Source of the DNA: Winogradskyella sp.
GTDB lineage: Bacteria; Bacteroidota; Bacteroidia; Flavobacteriales; Flavobacteriaceae
NCBI RefSeq assembly: GCF_003712105.1
Contig: NZ_RHLG01000001.1
Span: forward strand, 868,001 to 932,000
DNA: 64,000 nucleotides
Direction: 5' to 3'
In this document: positions 54,801 through 63,859 of the stretch, piece by piece
Numbering within the stretch: the first letter of the stretch is position 1
How the letters are laid out: every line of letters starts with the position of its first letter
Program-made: the position numbers and the translations under genes
Notes under the pieces: model-generated
Databases searched by the model: none
What the model saw: the letters and a program-made list of their open reading frames with translations, nothing else
Told to the model about the DNA's origin: nothing

Positions 54801-55912
54801 ATATTAATGCAATTCCCTTACCTAATACATATCTAATAAATAGTTTATCGACATCGCTATTTGCTAGAATCCAAAACCGAAATAACCCAAACTGTTTTGC
54901 CACGACTAGTTTTCAATTAGGCGTTAATGTATTTCCTATAGCAACTGCTCCTACAAACTTCGATGTTTGTGACGATGACACTAATGATGGTGAGGAGAGT
55001 TTTATGCTCAGTGATAAAGACAATGAGATCTTAAACGGTCTAAATCCAAACGACTTTAATGTAAAATATTATCTAAGTCTTTTAAATGCTGAACAAGACG
55101 ACAACCAATTGCCAGATAACTTTACTAATATTCAAAATCCTCAGACTATTTATGTGCGTTTAGAAAATAGGATTTCACCAGATTGCTATACAACGACGCA
55201 GTTTGATATTTATGTGCGTGAGCAACCTGTATTATTAATGGATGACATATGGCCAATATGTGAAGGGAGTTCTATAGATATTGAAGCAGACGCTGGGTAT
55301 GATCATTATTTATGGTCTAATGGAGAAACGACACGAATTATTACTGTAGATGCACCACAAAATCTAACAATAAGAGCTTGGAATGATTATGGCGGTTTCA
55401 TCTGTGAAACAGAAAAAACCATTACCGTAACACAATCTAATATTGCAACTATAACGGCGATTGAAACAGAAGATTGGACACAAACAGATAATAGCATTAC
55501 TGTAAGTGTTACAGGTAATGGAGACTATGAATACTCGATTGATGGGTTTGTATATCAAGATTCTAATATATTCACAAACTTATTATTAGATGAATACACG
55601 GTTTATGTAAGAGATAAATTAGGTTGTGGTATCGTAGAGGAAACGGTTTATTTATTAGGCTACCCTAGATTCTTTACACCTAATGGTGACGGTTATAATG
55701 ATAGTTGGCAAATTATCAATGGTTTTACTGAACCTGCTAATGTGATAAGAATATTTGACCGTTATGGTAAGCTTTTAAAACAGATAAGTCCTACAGCTTC
55801 AGGTTGGGATGGTACTTATAATGGCAAATTAATGCCAACTAGCGATTATTGGTTTGTCGTAGACCGACAAGATGGTAGACAATTTACAGGTCACTTTACA
55901 TTAAAGCGATAA
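51884..55912 (+). CDS. Large gliding-motility-type surface protein, T9SS type B sorting domain
   Basis: A 1342-residue secreted protein. Order: signal peptide (about 1-27, ending SLAQ), a BNR/sialidase-like propeller region to about 360 (GNIYVVYSNSIEIRIAKSV), a Big2-type Ig domain at about 465-530 (PWASSNNSVATVNDSGEVTA), then at least five related units of about 95-100 residues marked CDDDTDGF or CDDASNDG with calcium-binding-like Asp clusters, and a T9SS type B sorting domain (YPRFFTPNGDGYNDSW, IFDRYGKLLKQISP, final FTLKR). No catalytic motif is clear. Its last 22 bases overlap the convergent folate gene. Confidence 0.87.
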   Translation: MASKKVNFLLCIVHIGIMLLSFISLAQAPLYSGVPVSDFGTDNSIGSANTSRNVAIDNSGNIYVVYSNSIEIRIAKSVNGGQDFLPSVLVATATNAEPELTVNDDGIVFVAWIANGNINLTRSVDQAASFETPEIIGASDVTRLHMANFGPNIYITEQNGRRLYSNNNQGIGSFNSVDTGAFMVYADVLTDENGKVYLPMDDPNLRLFESNDEGASVIETTLTPPEQVFFSSYALSDGPCGTFIFVGGGELSISSEIGYKIDVTTGILTPIVLGENILSSEGRTLYADDRGTLIDGYRSLDGDLIIAISSNQGETFGTPIIVANGDSHNIDRSPTTDNILVVYQSNGEILLSVYEDVLNNIQIDDPDPPLSFCSSQTFDLTFTLTGNFNSDSTFTASLSDEFGDFTNDITIGTITTNTSGIISCTIPGNLPTSSLYRIKVESFNNCIQSNAINLSIGEAELNGPSELCLGDMVQLVSSGVPNTLTPWASSNNSVATVNDSGEVTALSIGTTDITYSTSSDCVATLSIEVFPSPTVTPVVSLRQCDDDTDGFSSFNLTEVYEELSPNYMNETITFHESPLDADNGNAPIPNETTYTNQNVSADVVWARVESSEECFATAEVNLIVSTTQIPSTFLRTFYACDDPINGTNTDGISAFDFSSADADIRALFPLGQQISVSYYQNEMDALAETNPIVDISNYRNVGSPNTQDIYVRVDSELDNDCLGLGHHITLNVEPNPIANPVLIAEQCDADGDGLYPFDTTSIEAEVLQGQTNVTVTYTDALGNPLPSPLPNPFLSGTQDIIVRVTSDSSQDPNGACFGETTLNFIVQAAAVANIVPDQRVCDDDTDGFFNFDTSTIEATLLNGQTGMLIFYTDTNGNPLPSPLPNPFFSDTQTITARVENILSSTCFDETTINFIVDELPVANTILNDFICDDASNDGEELFTLSDYNNQILGSQSGAIFEVFYFDNPIDAEDINAIPLPNTYLINSLSTSLFARIQNRNNPNCFATTSFQLGVNVFPIATAPTNFDVCDDDTNDGEESFMLSDKDNEILNGLNPNDFNVKYYLSLLNAEQDDNQLPDNFTNIQNPQTIYVRLENRISPDCYTTTQFDIYVREQPVLLMDDIWPICEGSSIDIEADAGYDHYLWSNGETTRIITVDAPQNLTIRAWNDYGGFICETEKTITVTQSNIATITAIETEDWTQTDNSITVSVTGNGDYEYSIDGFVYQDSNIFTNLLLDEYTVYVRDKLGCGIVEETVYLLGYPRFFTPNGDGYNDSWQIINGFTEPANVIRIFDRYGKLLKQISPTASGWDGTYNGKLMPTSDYWFVVDRQDGRQFTGHFTLKR

Positions 55913-56463
55913 TTCTTCCTGGGAGTCACACAATAATCTAGTTTAATATCATCAGTGGAAGTTTTGAAGTTATGAGTATCAGCTTCAAAAAATGATAACC
56001 CTATCTTAACGGTGTTGGGTTTACAATTAGATAAAAACCGGTCATAAAACCCCTTACCATAACCAATACGATTACCTAATTTATCAAAGGCTAATAGAGG
56101 AACAAAAACAACATCAAGTTGTGTTGTTTTGATAGGAATGCCATTAACGGGTTCGGGAATATTATATGTGTTTTTTTTGAGTTTGGTATTGTCAGTCAGA
56201 AGGTAATGTGACATTGAATAGTCTTCAAAATTACTTTTTGAGATTACGATATTTTTATCCTTTCCGGCAAGTATATTCAGGATATATTCGGTATTAACCT
56301 CTTTTTGCTCTTCAATTGTTAAGAATATATGGTAAAAGTCAAAGTTCCAAATATCTAATTTTAGAAGATTGTTTGCTATCGCTAAGCTTTGATCTTCTAT
56401 TGTCTCAGAACTTAAATTTTGACGTAGAGCTTTATATTTTTTTCGAAATTTAGACTTGGTCAT
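55891..56463 (-). CDS. 5-formyltetrahydrofolate cyclo-ligase
   Basis: ATP-dependent enzyme that returns 5-formyl-THF to the folate pool as methenyl-THF. Marks are the basic N-terminus KSKFRKKYKALR and the ATP-binding loop RIGYGKGFYDRFL; PLLAFDKLGNRIGYG is the family signature. Length 190 is normal. On the minus strand its ATG overlaps the stop codon of the upstream hydrolase gene by one base (TAATG), so the two are translated together. Confidence 0.93.
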   Translation of the reverse strand: MTKSKFRKKYKALRQNLSSETIEDQSLAIANNLLKLDIWNFDFYHIFLTIEEQKEVNTEYILNILAGKDKNIVISKSNFEDYSMSHYLLTDNTKLKKNTYNIPEPVNGIPIKTTQLDVVFVPLLAFDKLGNRIGYGKGFYDRFLSNCKPNTVKIGLSFFEADTHNFKTSTDDIKLDYCVTPRKNYRFNVK

Positions 56464-57431
56464 TAATCGCTATACTTTGTAGAAATATGAAAAATAGCAT
56501 CACCCTGATATATAATTGGAGATTGATTAACGTTAAAAATATAACCACTATTTGGCGCTTTTACAAAGTGATTAAAACTACCATATGGGTCAGTAATATT
56601 ACCAATAACATCACCCTTTTCTACTTTCGTATTTATACTAACTGTTGCCTTAAACATTCCCGAGTATTTTGCCCGCAACCACTTACTTTCGCTAATTTTC
56701 ACGCAATGTTTTTTAGGTTTTGAAACCTTGAATTTTCGACCCAACATTTCAAGATGACCTAATACACGTTTCACACCATTTACACCAGTATTAGTAATTG
56801 TATTATCTATATGGAATGATTTACCGCCTTCAAAAAGAAGCATTGGTATACCTAATTTATAACAAGAATTTCTAAACGATTTATTCAAATTTTTAGAGTA
56901 AAATACAAAAGGTGCACCAAATACATATGCAAGTTCATCGAGGACCACTTCGTCTTTAACAATACGTATTTGAGCAGCATTGAAGCGATCTGCACCACCA
57001 GTATGAAAATCTAAAATTAAATCAGCATGGGGTACAATTTCGGTCATTAGTTTATGAGCAACACGACTCGCCAAAGATCCAGTTTTGGTGCCTGGAAATA
57101 CACGGTTTAAATCACGTCCATCAGGAAACATACGTTCCATTTGAATAAATCCAAAAACATTAATTAGTGGTATACAAATAATGGTACCACGTTTAGGTTT
57201 ATTAATGCCTTTAGCAATAACTTGACGCACAATTTCTACACCATTTACCTCATCTCCATGAATACCTGCAGTAATTAAAATTGTAGGTCCAGGTACTTTA
57301 GAACGCTCTATAATTACAGGAACATCAATTCGGTTTTGTGTATGCAATTTAGCAACGTTAAAGCTTACCTTCGCACTTTCACCAAGAGCAACTTTTTTGC
57401 CTAAAATGTGTAATACTTCCTTTTCACTCAT
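56463..57431 (-). CDS. Succinylglutamate desuccinylase/aspartoacylase family hydrolase
   Basis: A 322-residue zinc hydrolase of the AstE/AspA group, which has the M14 carboxypeptidase fold. Zinc-binding residues are in GIHGDEVNG and DFHTGGADR; other marks are FPDGRDLNRVFPG and PMLLFEGGKS. A C-terminal beta-barrel (KVEKGDVIGNITDPYG) recalls a lipoyl-like domain seen in this subgroup. Real AstE needs an arginine-degradation cluster, which is not here. It lies 41 bases downstream of rimK, so a role acting on glutamate-containing peptides or modified protein ends is an attractive inference. Confidence 0.86.
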   Translation of the reverse strand: MSEKEVLHILGKKVALGESAKVSFNVAKLHTQNRIDVPVIIERSKVPGPTILITAGIHGDEVNGVEIVRQVIAKGINKPKRGTIICIPLINVFGFIQMERMFPDGRDLNRVFPGTKTGSLASRVAHKLMTEIVPHADLILDFHTGGADRFNAAQIRIVKDEVVLDELAYVFGAPFVFYSKNLNKSFRNSCYKLGIPMLLFEGGKSFHIDNTITNTGVNGVKRVLGHLEMLGRKFKVSKPKKHCVKISESKWLRAKYSGMFKATVSINTKVEKGDVIGNITDPYGSFNHFVKAPNSGYIFNVNQSPIIYQGDAIFHISTKYSD

Positions 57432-57472
57432 AGTTATTTCTCGTCAATTAGAGAACTCTATTCTATCAATTA

Positions 57473-58348
57473 TTATTTTCTATTTCTTTCAATAAATGTA
57501 ATTATTGCTCTAGCAATATTCTTTTGTGTAGCACGCTCTATACCTTCTAAACCCGGTGTAGAATTTACTTCCATAAGTAAAGGTCCGCGATTGGATTGTA
57601 ACATATCCACACCGCAAACAGGTAATTTAAGTGCTCGTGCAGCTTTAATGGCTAATTTAAGTTCATCTTCAGATAGCCTAATATAATCAGCTTTTCCACC
57701 ACGATGTAAATTGGATCTAAATTCGCCCTCTTTGCCTTGGCGTTTCATTGCACCAACGACTTGTCCATCAACAATTAATGCTCTTAAGTCGGCACCTTTT
57801 GCTTCTTCAATATATTCTTGAACAAGAGCTCTTGCTTGTAGTCCATTGAATGCTTCTAGTACAGATTCGGCGGCATTTTTAGACTCAGCCAATACCACAC
57901 CAAGTCCTTGAGTACCTTCTAAAAGCTTTATAATTACTGGTGGACCACCAACATGATTTAAGACTTCTTCCACATCACGAGAATAATTAGTAAATACCGT
58001 TTTTGGCATGCCGACACCAGCTTTTGACAAGCGTTGAAAACTACGAAGTTTGTCACGAGACCTAATTATAGCATCAGATGTAACGGTTGTAAAGACGTTC
58101 ATCATTTCAAACTGTCGCACAACAGCACATCCAAAAAATGTTACTGATGCTCCAATTCTAGGGATAATTGCGTCTACATAGTCTAAGTATCGGTCTTTGT
58201 AAAAAAGTGTTGGTTTTTCTTTTTCAATGATAATATCACACTTCAATGGGTCGATAATTTCTATTTCATGTCCACGATTTTCACCTTCTTCTATCAGTCG
58301 TCTAGTAGAATATAAGTTTTCATTTCTAGAAAGTATAACAATATTCAT
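57473..58348 (-). CDS. rimK: Ribosomal protein S6-L-glutamate ligase (ATP-grasp)
   Basis: ATP-grasp ligase that adds glutamate residues to the C-terminus of ribosomal protein S6, and can make short poly-glutamate. The 291 residues show RimK wording: [18 protein letters not shown], the [20 protein letters not shown] block, the ATP-binding [43 protein letters not shown]. It heads an operon with an M14-like hydrolase and the folate cyclo-ligase. Target modification of S6 in this phylum is not confirmed. Confidence 0.93.
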   Translation of the reverse strand: MNIVILSRNENLYSTRRLIEEGENRGHEIEIIDPLKCDIIIEKEKPTLFYKDRYLDYVDAIIPRIGASVTFFGCAVVRQFEMMNVFTTVTSDAIIRSRDKLRSFQRLSKAGVGMPKTVFTNYSRDVEEVLNHVGGPPVIIKLLEGTQGLGVVLAESKNAAESVLEAFNGLQARALVQEYIEEAKGADLRALIVDGQVVGAMKRQGKEGEFRSNLHRGGKADYIRLSEDELKLAIKAARALKLPVCGVDMLQSNRGPLLMEVNSTPGLEGIERATQKNIARAIITFIERNRK

Positions 58349-58424
58349 TGTTGAAGTGCTTTAATTGCTAAAGTTAAAAAGTATTTGGTCTTCGTCAAAT
58401 TTAATATAAATCTATACTTTTATA

Positions 58425-58432
58425 TACCTTTG
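58425..58432 (+). promoter_or_regulatory. TAnnTTTG promoter element of uvrC
   Basis: TACCTTTG ends 5 bases before the uvrC ATG at 58438, again implying a leaderless or nearly leaderless mRNA. Confidence 0.5.
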
Positions 58433-58437
58433 AGTCG

Positions 58438-60231
58438 ATGTCAGAAACTACATTAGATATTCAGATAAAAACACTGCCAAATCAACCTGGTGTTTACCAG
58501 TATTTTGATAAGGATAATAATTTAATTTATGTTGGTAAGGCAAAACAGTTAAAAAAGCGTGTAAGCTCCTATTTTACTAAGCATCATGATTATGGAAAAA
58601 CACGTGTTTTGGTTAAGAATATTGCTTCAGTAAAGCATATTGTAGTCGAGACCGAAAGTGATGCGTTGCTGTTAGAGAATAATCTCATAAAAAAGTATCA
58701 GCCAAAGTATAACGTTATGCTTAAGGATGATAAATCTTATCCTTGGATATGTGTCAAAAATGAACGTTTCCCAAGAGTATTTTCTACACGCAGAGTATTT
58801 AAGGATGGTTCAGAGTATTTTGGGCCATATACTAGTATGAAAACTGTAAAAACACTTTTGGATTTAATTAAAGGGCTTTACCAGTTACGTACATGTAATT
58901 ACCATTTATCTAAAGAGAAAATTGAAGCCGGAAAATACAAACGTTGTTTAGAGTTTCATTTGGGCAATTGTAAAGGCGCATGCGAAGGACTTGAAGAAGA
59001 AGAAGAATATCACTCGAATGTTACAGCTATTAGGGAAATTCTAAAAGGAAACTTTAAGGATTCATTAAATCAGTTTAGAGAGCAAATGAAATATTTTGCT
59101 CAGAATATGCAGTTTGAAGAAGCACAAAGAGTGAAAGAAAAACTCGATATACTTGAAAATTATCAGTCCAAATCTACCGTAGTTAACCCAAAGATTAGCA
59201 ACGTCGATGTGTTCACAATAGTAAGTGATGGAAGTTATGCCTATGTTAATTTTTTACAATTGTCTTATGGCTCAATTATTCGATCACATACGTTAGAGAT
59301 TAAGAAAAAACTGCAAGAAGAAGACAAATCCTTGTTGGAAATAGCTATTACCGAAATTCGTCAACGCTTTCATTCGCTTTCCAAGGAAGTGTATGTGCCA
59401 TTTGATGTAGATTTAGGAAACGAATTAAAAGTGACTGTACCTAAATTAGGTGATAAACGAAAGATCTTAGATTTATCACTTCGTAATGCAAAATATTATC
59501 GATTAGATAAGCTGAAACAAATAAAGATTACTGACCCTGATAGACATGCTAACCGAATCATGGCTCAGATGAAAGCTGATTTACGATTATCTGAAGAACC
59601 AAGGCATATCGAGTGTTTTGATAATTCTAATATTCAAGGTACAAATCCTGTTGCAGCATGCGTAGTGTTTAAAGATGGAAAGCCGAGCAAAAAAGACTAC
59701 CGACATTTTAATATCAAAACAGTTGAAGGTCCTGATGATTTTGCATCTATGGAAGAAGTCGTTTATAGGCGTTATAAGCGTTTACTGGATGAGGAACAAT
59801 CGTTGCCTCAACTCATAATTATTGATGGAGGTAAAGGACAATTGTCTTCTGCACTAAAGAGCTTGGATGAATTAAATTTGAGAGGAAAAATTGCTATTAT
59901 CGGAATTGCTAAACGTTTGGAAGAATTATTTTATCCCGATGACCCAATTCCTTTATATTTAGATAAAAAAAGCGAGACACTAAAAATTATTCAGCAGCTA
60001 AGAAATGAGGCACATCGTTTTGGTATAGAACACCATAGAAATAGACGAAGTAAAGGTGCTCTAAAAACAGAGTTAGAAAATATACCTGGCGTAGGAGAAC
60101 AAACAATAATTGATTTGATGAAACATTTTAAGACAGTGAAGCGCATTGCCAATGCAAAATTAGATGAATTAGAAGCTGTTGTTGGAGTATCTAGAGCAAA
60201 TAAAGTTTATAACTATTATCATAAAGAGTAA
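58438..60231 (+). CDS. uvrC: Excinuclease ABC subunit C
   Basis: Nuclease that makes both incisions in nucleotide-excision repair. The N-terminal GIY-YIG domain (PGVYQYFDKDNNLIYVGKAK) is followed by a UVR segment (MQFEEAQRVKEKLDILENY), a RNase H-like endonuclease domain (ECFDNSNIQGTNPVAACVVF, IIDGGKGQL) and a helix-hairpin-helix end (NIPGVGEQTIIDLMKHF). The 597-residue length is normal. The next gene starts on the base after the stop codon. Confidence 0.98.
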   Translation: MSETTLDIQIKTLPNQPGVYQYFDKDNNLIYVGKAKQLKKRVSSYFTKHHDYGKTRVLVKNIASVKHIVVETESDALLLENNLIKKYQPKYNVMLKDDKSYPWICVKNERFPRVFSTRRVFKDGSEYFGPYTSMKTVKTLLDLIKGLYQLRTCNYHLSKEKIEAGKYKRCLEFHLGNCKGACEGLEEEEEYHSNVTAIREILKGNFKDSLNQFREQMKYFAQNMQFEEAQRVKEKLDILENYQSKSTVVNPKISNVDVFTIVSDGSYAYVNFLQLSYGSIIRSHTLEIKKKLQEEDKSLLEIAITEIRQRFHSLSKEVYVPFDVDLGNELKVTVPKLGDKRKILDLSLRNAKYYRLDKLKQIKITDPDRHANRIMAQMKADLRLSEEPRHIECFDNSNIQGTNPVAACVVFKDGKPSKKDYRHFNIKTVEGPDDFASMEEVVYRRYKRLLDEEQSLPQLIIIDGGKGQLSSALKSLDELNLRGKIAIIGIAKRLEELFYPDDPIPLYLDKKSETLKIIQQLRNEAHRFGIEHHRNRRSKGALKTELENIPGVGEQTIIDLMKHFKTVKRIANAKLDELEAVVGVSRANKVYNYYHKE

Positions 60232-62472
60232 TTGAGAAGAAAATTAAAATATTGTTTTACTTTTTTAGTGGCTTTTCTTCTGCTTGGTTCAGCTAGCTTA
60301 AATGCGCAATCTAACCAAGAACCTAAAGTTGGTTTAGTATTAAGTGGTGGTGGAGCAAAAGGATTTGCACATATAGGTACGCTTAAAGTTATAGATAGTT
60401 TAGGTATTAAAATAGACTATATTGCGGGTACAAGTATGGGCGCCATAATAGGCTCATTATATGCTTCCGGTTACTCCGGAAAACAGCTAGACTCCATATT
60501 TAAATCAATTGATTTTGATGCTTTAATTAATGATAAGTTTTCTAGGAATTCAAAATCATTAGTAGAGCGTAATAATTCTGAGCGTTACGCACTTAGTTTA
60601 CCTTTTCAAAAGTTTAAAGTAAAATTACCTTCTGGATTATCTCGTGGACAAAACGTTTACAATTTACTTTATAAATTAATGTTGCCAGTTAATGAGATTT
60701 CAGATTTCGAATCTTTACCAATTCCATTTTTTTGTATAGCTACCAATATCGAAACAGGCGAACCTGAAATGATGAATAAAGGAAATTTAGCTGAGGCTGT
60801 TTTAGCTAGTGGCGCTTTTCCATCTTTATTTCAACCAGTAGAAATCAATAATAGTATTTATATAGATGGTGGTGTTACCAATAATTATCCTATTGAGGAG
60901 CTTAGGGCAAAAGGAATGGACATTATTATCGGTGTAGATGTTCAGGATGGTTTAAAGGATAGAGAGGCATTACAGTCGGCACCAGAAATATTGGTTCAGA
61001 TTAATAATTTCAGGACCATAAACGACATGAAAGTTAAACGAAAACTTACAGATATCTATATTAAGCCAGACATCACCAACTTTTCTGTTATTTCTTTTAG
61101 TGAAGGAAGAGATATTGTAAAAACGGGTGAAGTAGCAGCAAAAGAAAGGTTAAAAGAACTTGTTCAATTAAAGGAAAAGCAAAGTGCTTCAATAGAAAGA
61201 TCTGTTCCTAAAATAAAAGATAGTTTAAAGATTAGGCAAATTAATTTATCGGGTAATGAGCGTTACACAAGGTCATATATATTAGGTAAATTGAAGCTTA
61301 AAGGCGATGATAATATTGCCTATAGTAAGCTAGATAAAGGGGTAAACAATTTAGTAGCTACCAATAACTTTGACACGTTTAGGTATAAGTTGAAACCTGT
61401 TCCTAATACAGATGAATACGATTTAGAAGCAAAAATTAGAGAAACAAACACAAGTACCTATCTTAAACTAGGAGTGCATTACGATGGGCTTTATAAAAGT
61501 GCAGCTTTGGTAAATCTCACACAAAAAAGATTAATCTCTAAAAATGATATTGCATCATTAGATATTGGTCTTGGGGATAACATCCGATACGATTTTAATT
61601 ACTTCATTGATAAGGGGTTTTATGTAAGTATTGGCCTAAGTTCTAGGTATAATCAGTTTGATAGACGCGTAAATGCCAATTTGGTTTTACAACCCAATAA
61701 CCCGCTTTTAACTAGTTTAAATAAGGTTGATGTAGAACTTCAAGATCAAACAAACCGAATTTATTTTCAGACATTATTAGCGAAAGAATTTGAAATTAAA
61801 TCTGGGTTTGAACATAAGCGACTAAAAATAACAACGGAAAATCTTAATAGTACAAATCAAAGTGATTTTACATTCGAAAACACAGATTATTTTAGTCTAT
61901 ATGGCGGATTAAAAATTGACACTTACGACAATAGATTTTTTCCTAATAATGGTGTTTGGTTTAATGGTGATATTCATTGGTATATTGGTGCAAGTGGTTT
62001 TAATACTGACTTTGAACCGTTCTCTATTGCAAAAGCAGATATTGGTTATGCAGTTAGTCCGCTTGATAAACTGTCCTTACATTTTCAAACATCAGGAGGA
62101 TTCCAGCTAGGAGATCGTTCTACCAACTTTCTCAACTTTGCTTTTGGCGGTTATGGTTATAATTTCATCAATAATTTCAATTCATTTTATGGCTATGATT
62201 ATTTGTCAATAGTTGGCAACAGTTTTGTTAAGGCTGATGTTACAATAGATTACGAGATATTCAAAAAGCATCATATTATGTTATCAGGTAATTTTGCTAA
62301 TATTCAGGATAATATTTTCGACGATGGTGAGTGGTTCTCTAGTCCGGATTTTACTGGTTATGCGCTTGGATATTCATTAGAAACATTTTTAGGCCCAATA
62401 GAAGCTAAGTATACATACTCACCAGAAGAGAAAGAAAGTTACTGGTTTTTTAACCTAGGGTTTTGGTTTTAG
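60232..62472 (+). CDS. Patatin-like phospholipase fused to a BamA-type outer-membrane barrel
   Basis: A 746-residue type V-like protein. After a signal peptide (about 1-25, LLLGSASLNAQ) comes a patatin domain with oxyanion GGGAKGFAHIG, nucleophile Ser68 (GTSMG) and Asp212 of the dyad (YIDGGVTNNYP). A POTRA-like segment is near 330-395 (RQINLSGNERYTRSYILGKL) and a BamA-like beta-barrel follows to the end (FFNLGFWF). This plan matches PlpD, which exports its lipase part. The start is TTG directly after the uvrC stop codon, so the genes are probably coupled. The lipid substrate is unknown. Confidence 0.9.
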   Translation: MRRKLKYCFTFLVAFLLLGSASLNAQSNQEPKVGLVLSGGGAKGFAHIGTLKVIDSLGIKIDYIAGTSMGAIIGSLYASGYSGKQLDSIFKSIDFDALINDKFSRNSKSLVERNNSERYALSLPFQKFKVKLPSGLSRGQNVYNLLYKLMLPVNEISDFESLPIPFFCIATNIETGEPEMMNKGNLAEAVLASGAFPSLFQPVEINNSIYIDGGVTNNYPIEELRAKGMDIIIGVDVQDGLKDREALQSAPEILVQINNFRTINDMKVKRKLTDIYIKPDITNFSVISFSEGRDIVKTGEVAAKERLKELVQLKEKQSASIERSVPKIKDSLKIRQINLSGNERYTRSYILGKLKLKGDDNIAYSKLDKGVNNLVATNNFDTFRYKLKPVPNTDEYDLEAKIRETNTSTYLKLGVHYDGLYKSAALVNLTQKRLISKNDIASLDIGLGDNIRYDFNYFIDKGFYVSIGLSSRYNQFDRRVNANLVLQPNNPLLTSLNKVDVELQDQTNRIYFQTLLAKEFEIKSGFEHKRLKITTENLNSTNQSDFTFENTDYFSLYGGLKIDTYDNRFFPNNGVWFNGDIHWYIGASGFNTDFEPFSIAKADIGYAVSPLDKLSLHFQTSGGFQLGDRSTNFLNFAFGGYGYNFINNFNSFYGYDYLSIVGNSFVKADVTIDYEIFKKHHIMLSGNFANIQDNIFDDGEWFSSPDFTGYALGYSLETFLGPIEAKYTYSPEEKESYWFFNLGFWF

Positions 62473-62611
62473 GCTTCGTTTTTGTTTCAATTTTTTTACG
62501 ATATTTGTGTCGATATGAAACCATTCTGGGAAAACATAAAACTTCATTTACATTTCCTTATCAAAAGGAATCCAGAATAACTTTGCATTTTTTGTACCTT
62601 TAAATCATAAC

Positions 62612-62642
62612 ATTTGTTTTACAATTTCTTGTAGAAACAAAT
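62612..62642 (+). promoter_or_regulatory. Long hairpin at the 5' end of the hmgA transcript
   Basis: ATTTGTTTTACAA pairs with TTGTA-G-AAACAAAT: 13 bp with a single bulged G and loop TTTC. Promoter-like cores TAACTTTG (62578-62585) and TACCTTTA (62595-62602) lie just before it, so the RNA would begin next to or at the hairpin. It may control hmgA as an RNA structure or as a DNA operator. The remainder of the 192-base gap (62473-62664) contains nothing else I can support. Confidence 0.55.
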
Positions 62643-62664
62643 CAACTTTTTAAACACTTAAGAA

Positions 62665-63822
62665 ATGCCTTTTTATCATAAATTAGGGAAAATCCCACCA
62701 AAACGACATACACAATTTAAAAAGCCTGATGGTAGTTTTTACTATGAGCAACTATTTGGCACCATAGGATTTGATGGTATGTCTACCAACTGCTATCACG
62801 AGCAGAGACCAACTCAAGTAAAAGAGATAAAAAAACAATACAGCGTTGCACCAAAGGTGGCTAAGGCAAATAATATGCAATCGTATCGTTTTCATGGCTT
62901 TAAAGTTGCACCAGAAAGCGATTATTTAGAAAGCAGAAAAGTAGTGCTAACCAATAGCGATTGTAATATTATTTTATCGGCACCAAAGGAATCAACCAAA
63001 GACTACTTCTATAAAAATACTGACGCAGATGAGTTAATCTTTATTCACAAAGGCTCAGGAAAATTAAGAACTCATCTGGGGAATTTAGATTTTAAATACG
63101 GAGATTACTTATTAGTACCAAGAGGAATTATTTATAAAATAGATTTTGATACGGATGATAATCGACTGTTTATTGTAGAATCTTACAGACCAATTTATAC
63201 ACCTAAGCGCTATCGCAATTGGTTTGGTCAATTGTTAGAGCATTCACCATTTTGTGAGCGCGATTTACGACAACCTAACGAACTAGAGACTTATAATGAA
63301 AGCGGAGACTTTTTAATTAAGATTAAAAAACAAGATGAAATTTTTGATATGGTTTATGCATCTCATCCTTTTGATGTTGTAGGTTATGACGGTTACAATT
63401 ACCCGTATGCATTTTCTATTCATGATTTCGAACCAATTACGGGTCGTGTGCATCAACCACCACCAGTGCATCAAACGTTCGAAACAGATGCCTTTGTAGT
63501 TTGTAGTTTTGTGCCAAGACTATACGATTATCATCCTTTAGCTGTTCCTGCGCCATACAATCATAGTAATATAGATAGCGATGAGGTATTATATTATGTA
63601 GATGGTGATTTTATGAGTAGAAATGATATTGCTGCAGGACATATTTCGTTGCATCCAGCAGGCATTCCACATGGACCACATCCTGGAGCTATGGAACGCA
63701 GTATAGGTAAAGTTAAAACCGATGAATTAGCAGTAATGGTAGATACGTTTAAACCACTAAAAGTAACTGAAGAAGCACTTAAAATTGCTGACGAAGATTA
63801 TTACAAATCGTGGATAGAATAG
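62665..63822 (+). CDS. hmgA: Homogentisate 1,2-dioxygenase
   Basis: Iron enzyme that opens the homogentisate ring in tyrosine and phenylalanine breakdown. The active-site region is clear: HQTFETDAFVVCSFVPR, DEVLYYVDGDFMSR and ISLHPAGIPHGPHPGAMERS with the expected His/Glu iron ligands. At 385 residues it is shorter than proteobacterial or human forms (about 440) but matches the Bacteroidota type. No fumarylacetoacetase or HPPD gene is in the window; these may lie downstream. A hairpin in its leader suggests regulation. Confidence 0.95.
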   Translation: MPFYHKLGKIPPKRHTQFKKPDGSFYYEQLFGTIGFDGMSTNCYHEQRPTQVKEIKKQYSVAPKVAKANNMQSYRFHGFKVAPESDYLESRKVVLTNSDCNIILSAPKESTKDYFYKNTDADELIFIHKGSGKLRTHLGNLDFKYGDYLLVPRGIIYKIDFDTDDNRLFIVESYRPIYTPKRYRNWFGQLLEHSPFCERDLRQPNELETYNESGDFLIKIKKQDEIFDMVYASHPFDVVGYDGYNYPYAFSIHDFEPITGRVHQPPPVHQTFETDAFVVCSFVPRLYDYHPLAVPAPYNHSNIDSDEVLYYVDGDFMSRNDIAAGHISLHPAGIPHGPHPGAMERSIGKVKTDELAVMVDTFKPLKVTEEALKIADEDYYKSWIE

Positions 63823-63859
63823 TGAGTTTCTAAGATTAAAAATAGAGTAATACAAACAC

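Noticed and set aside
62515..62580. Tiny open frame of 21 residues beginning MKPFWENIKLHLHF between the patatin fusion and hmgA
   Set aside because: No recognised family, no clear promoter position and a length easily reached by chance; possibly a leader or remnant, but unsupported.
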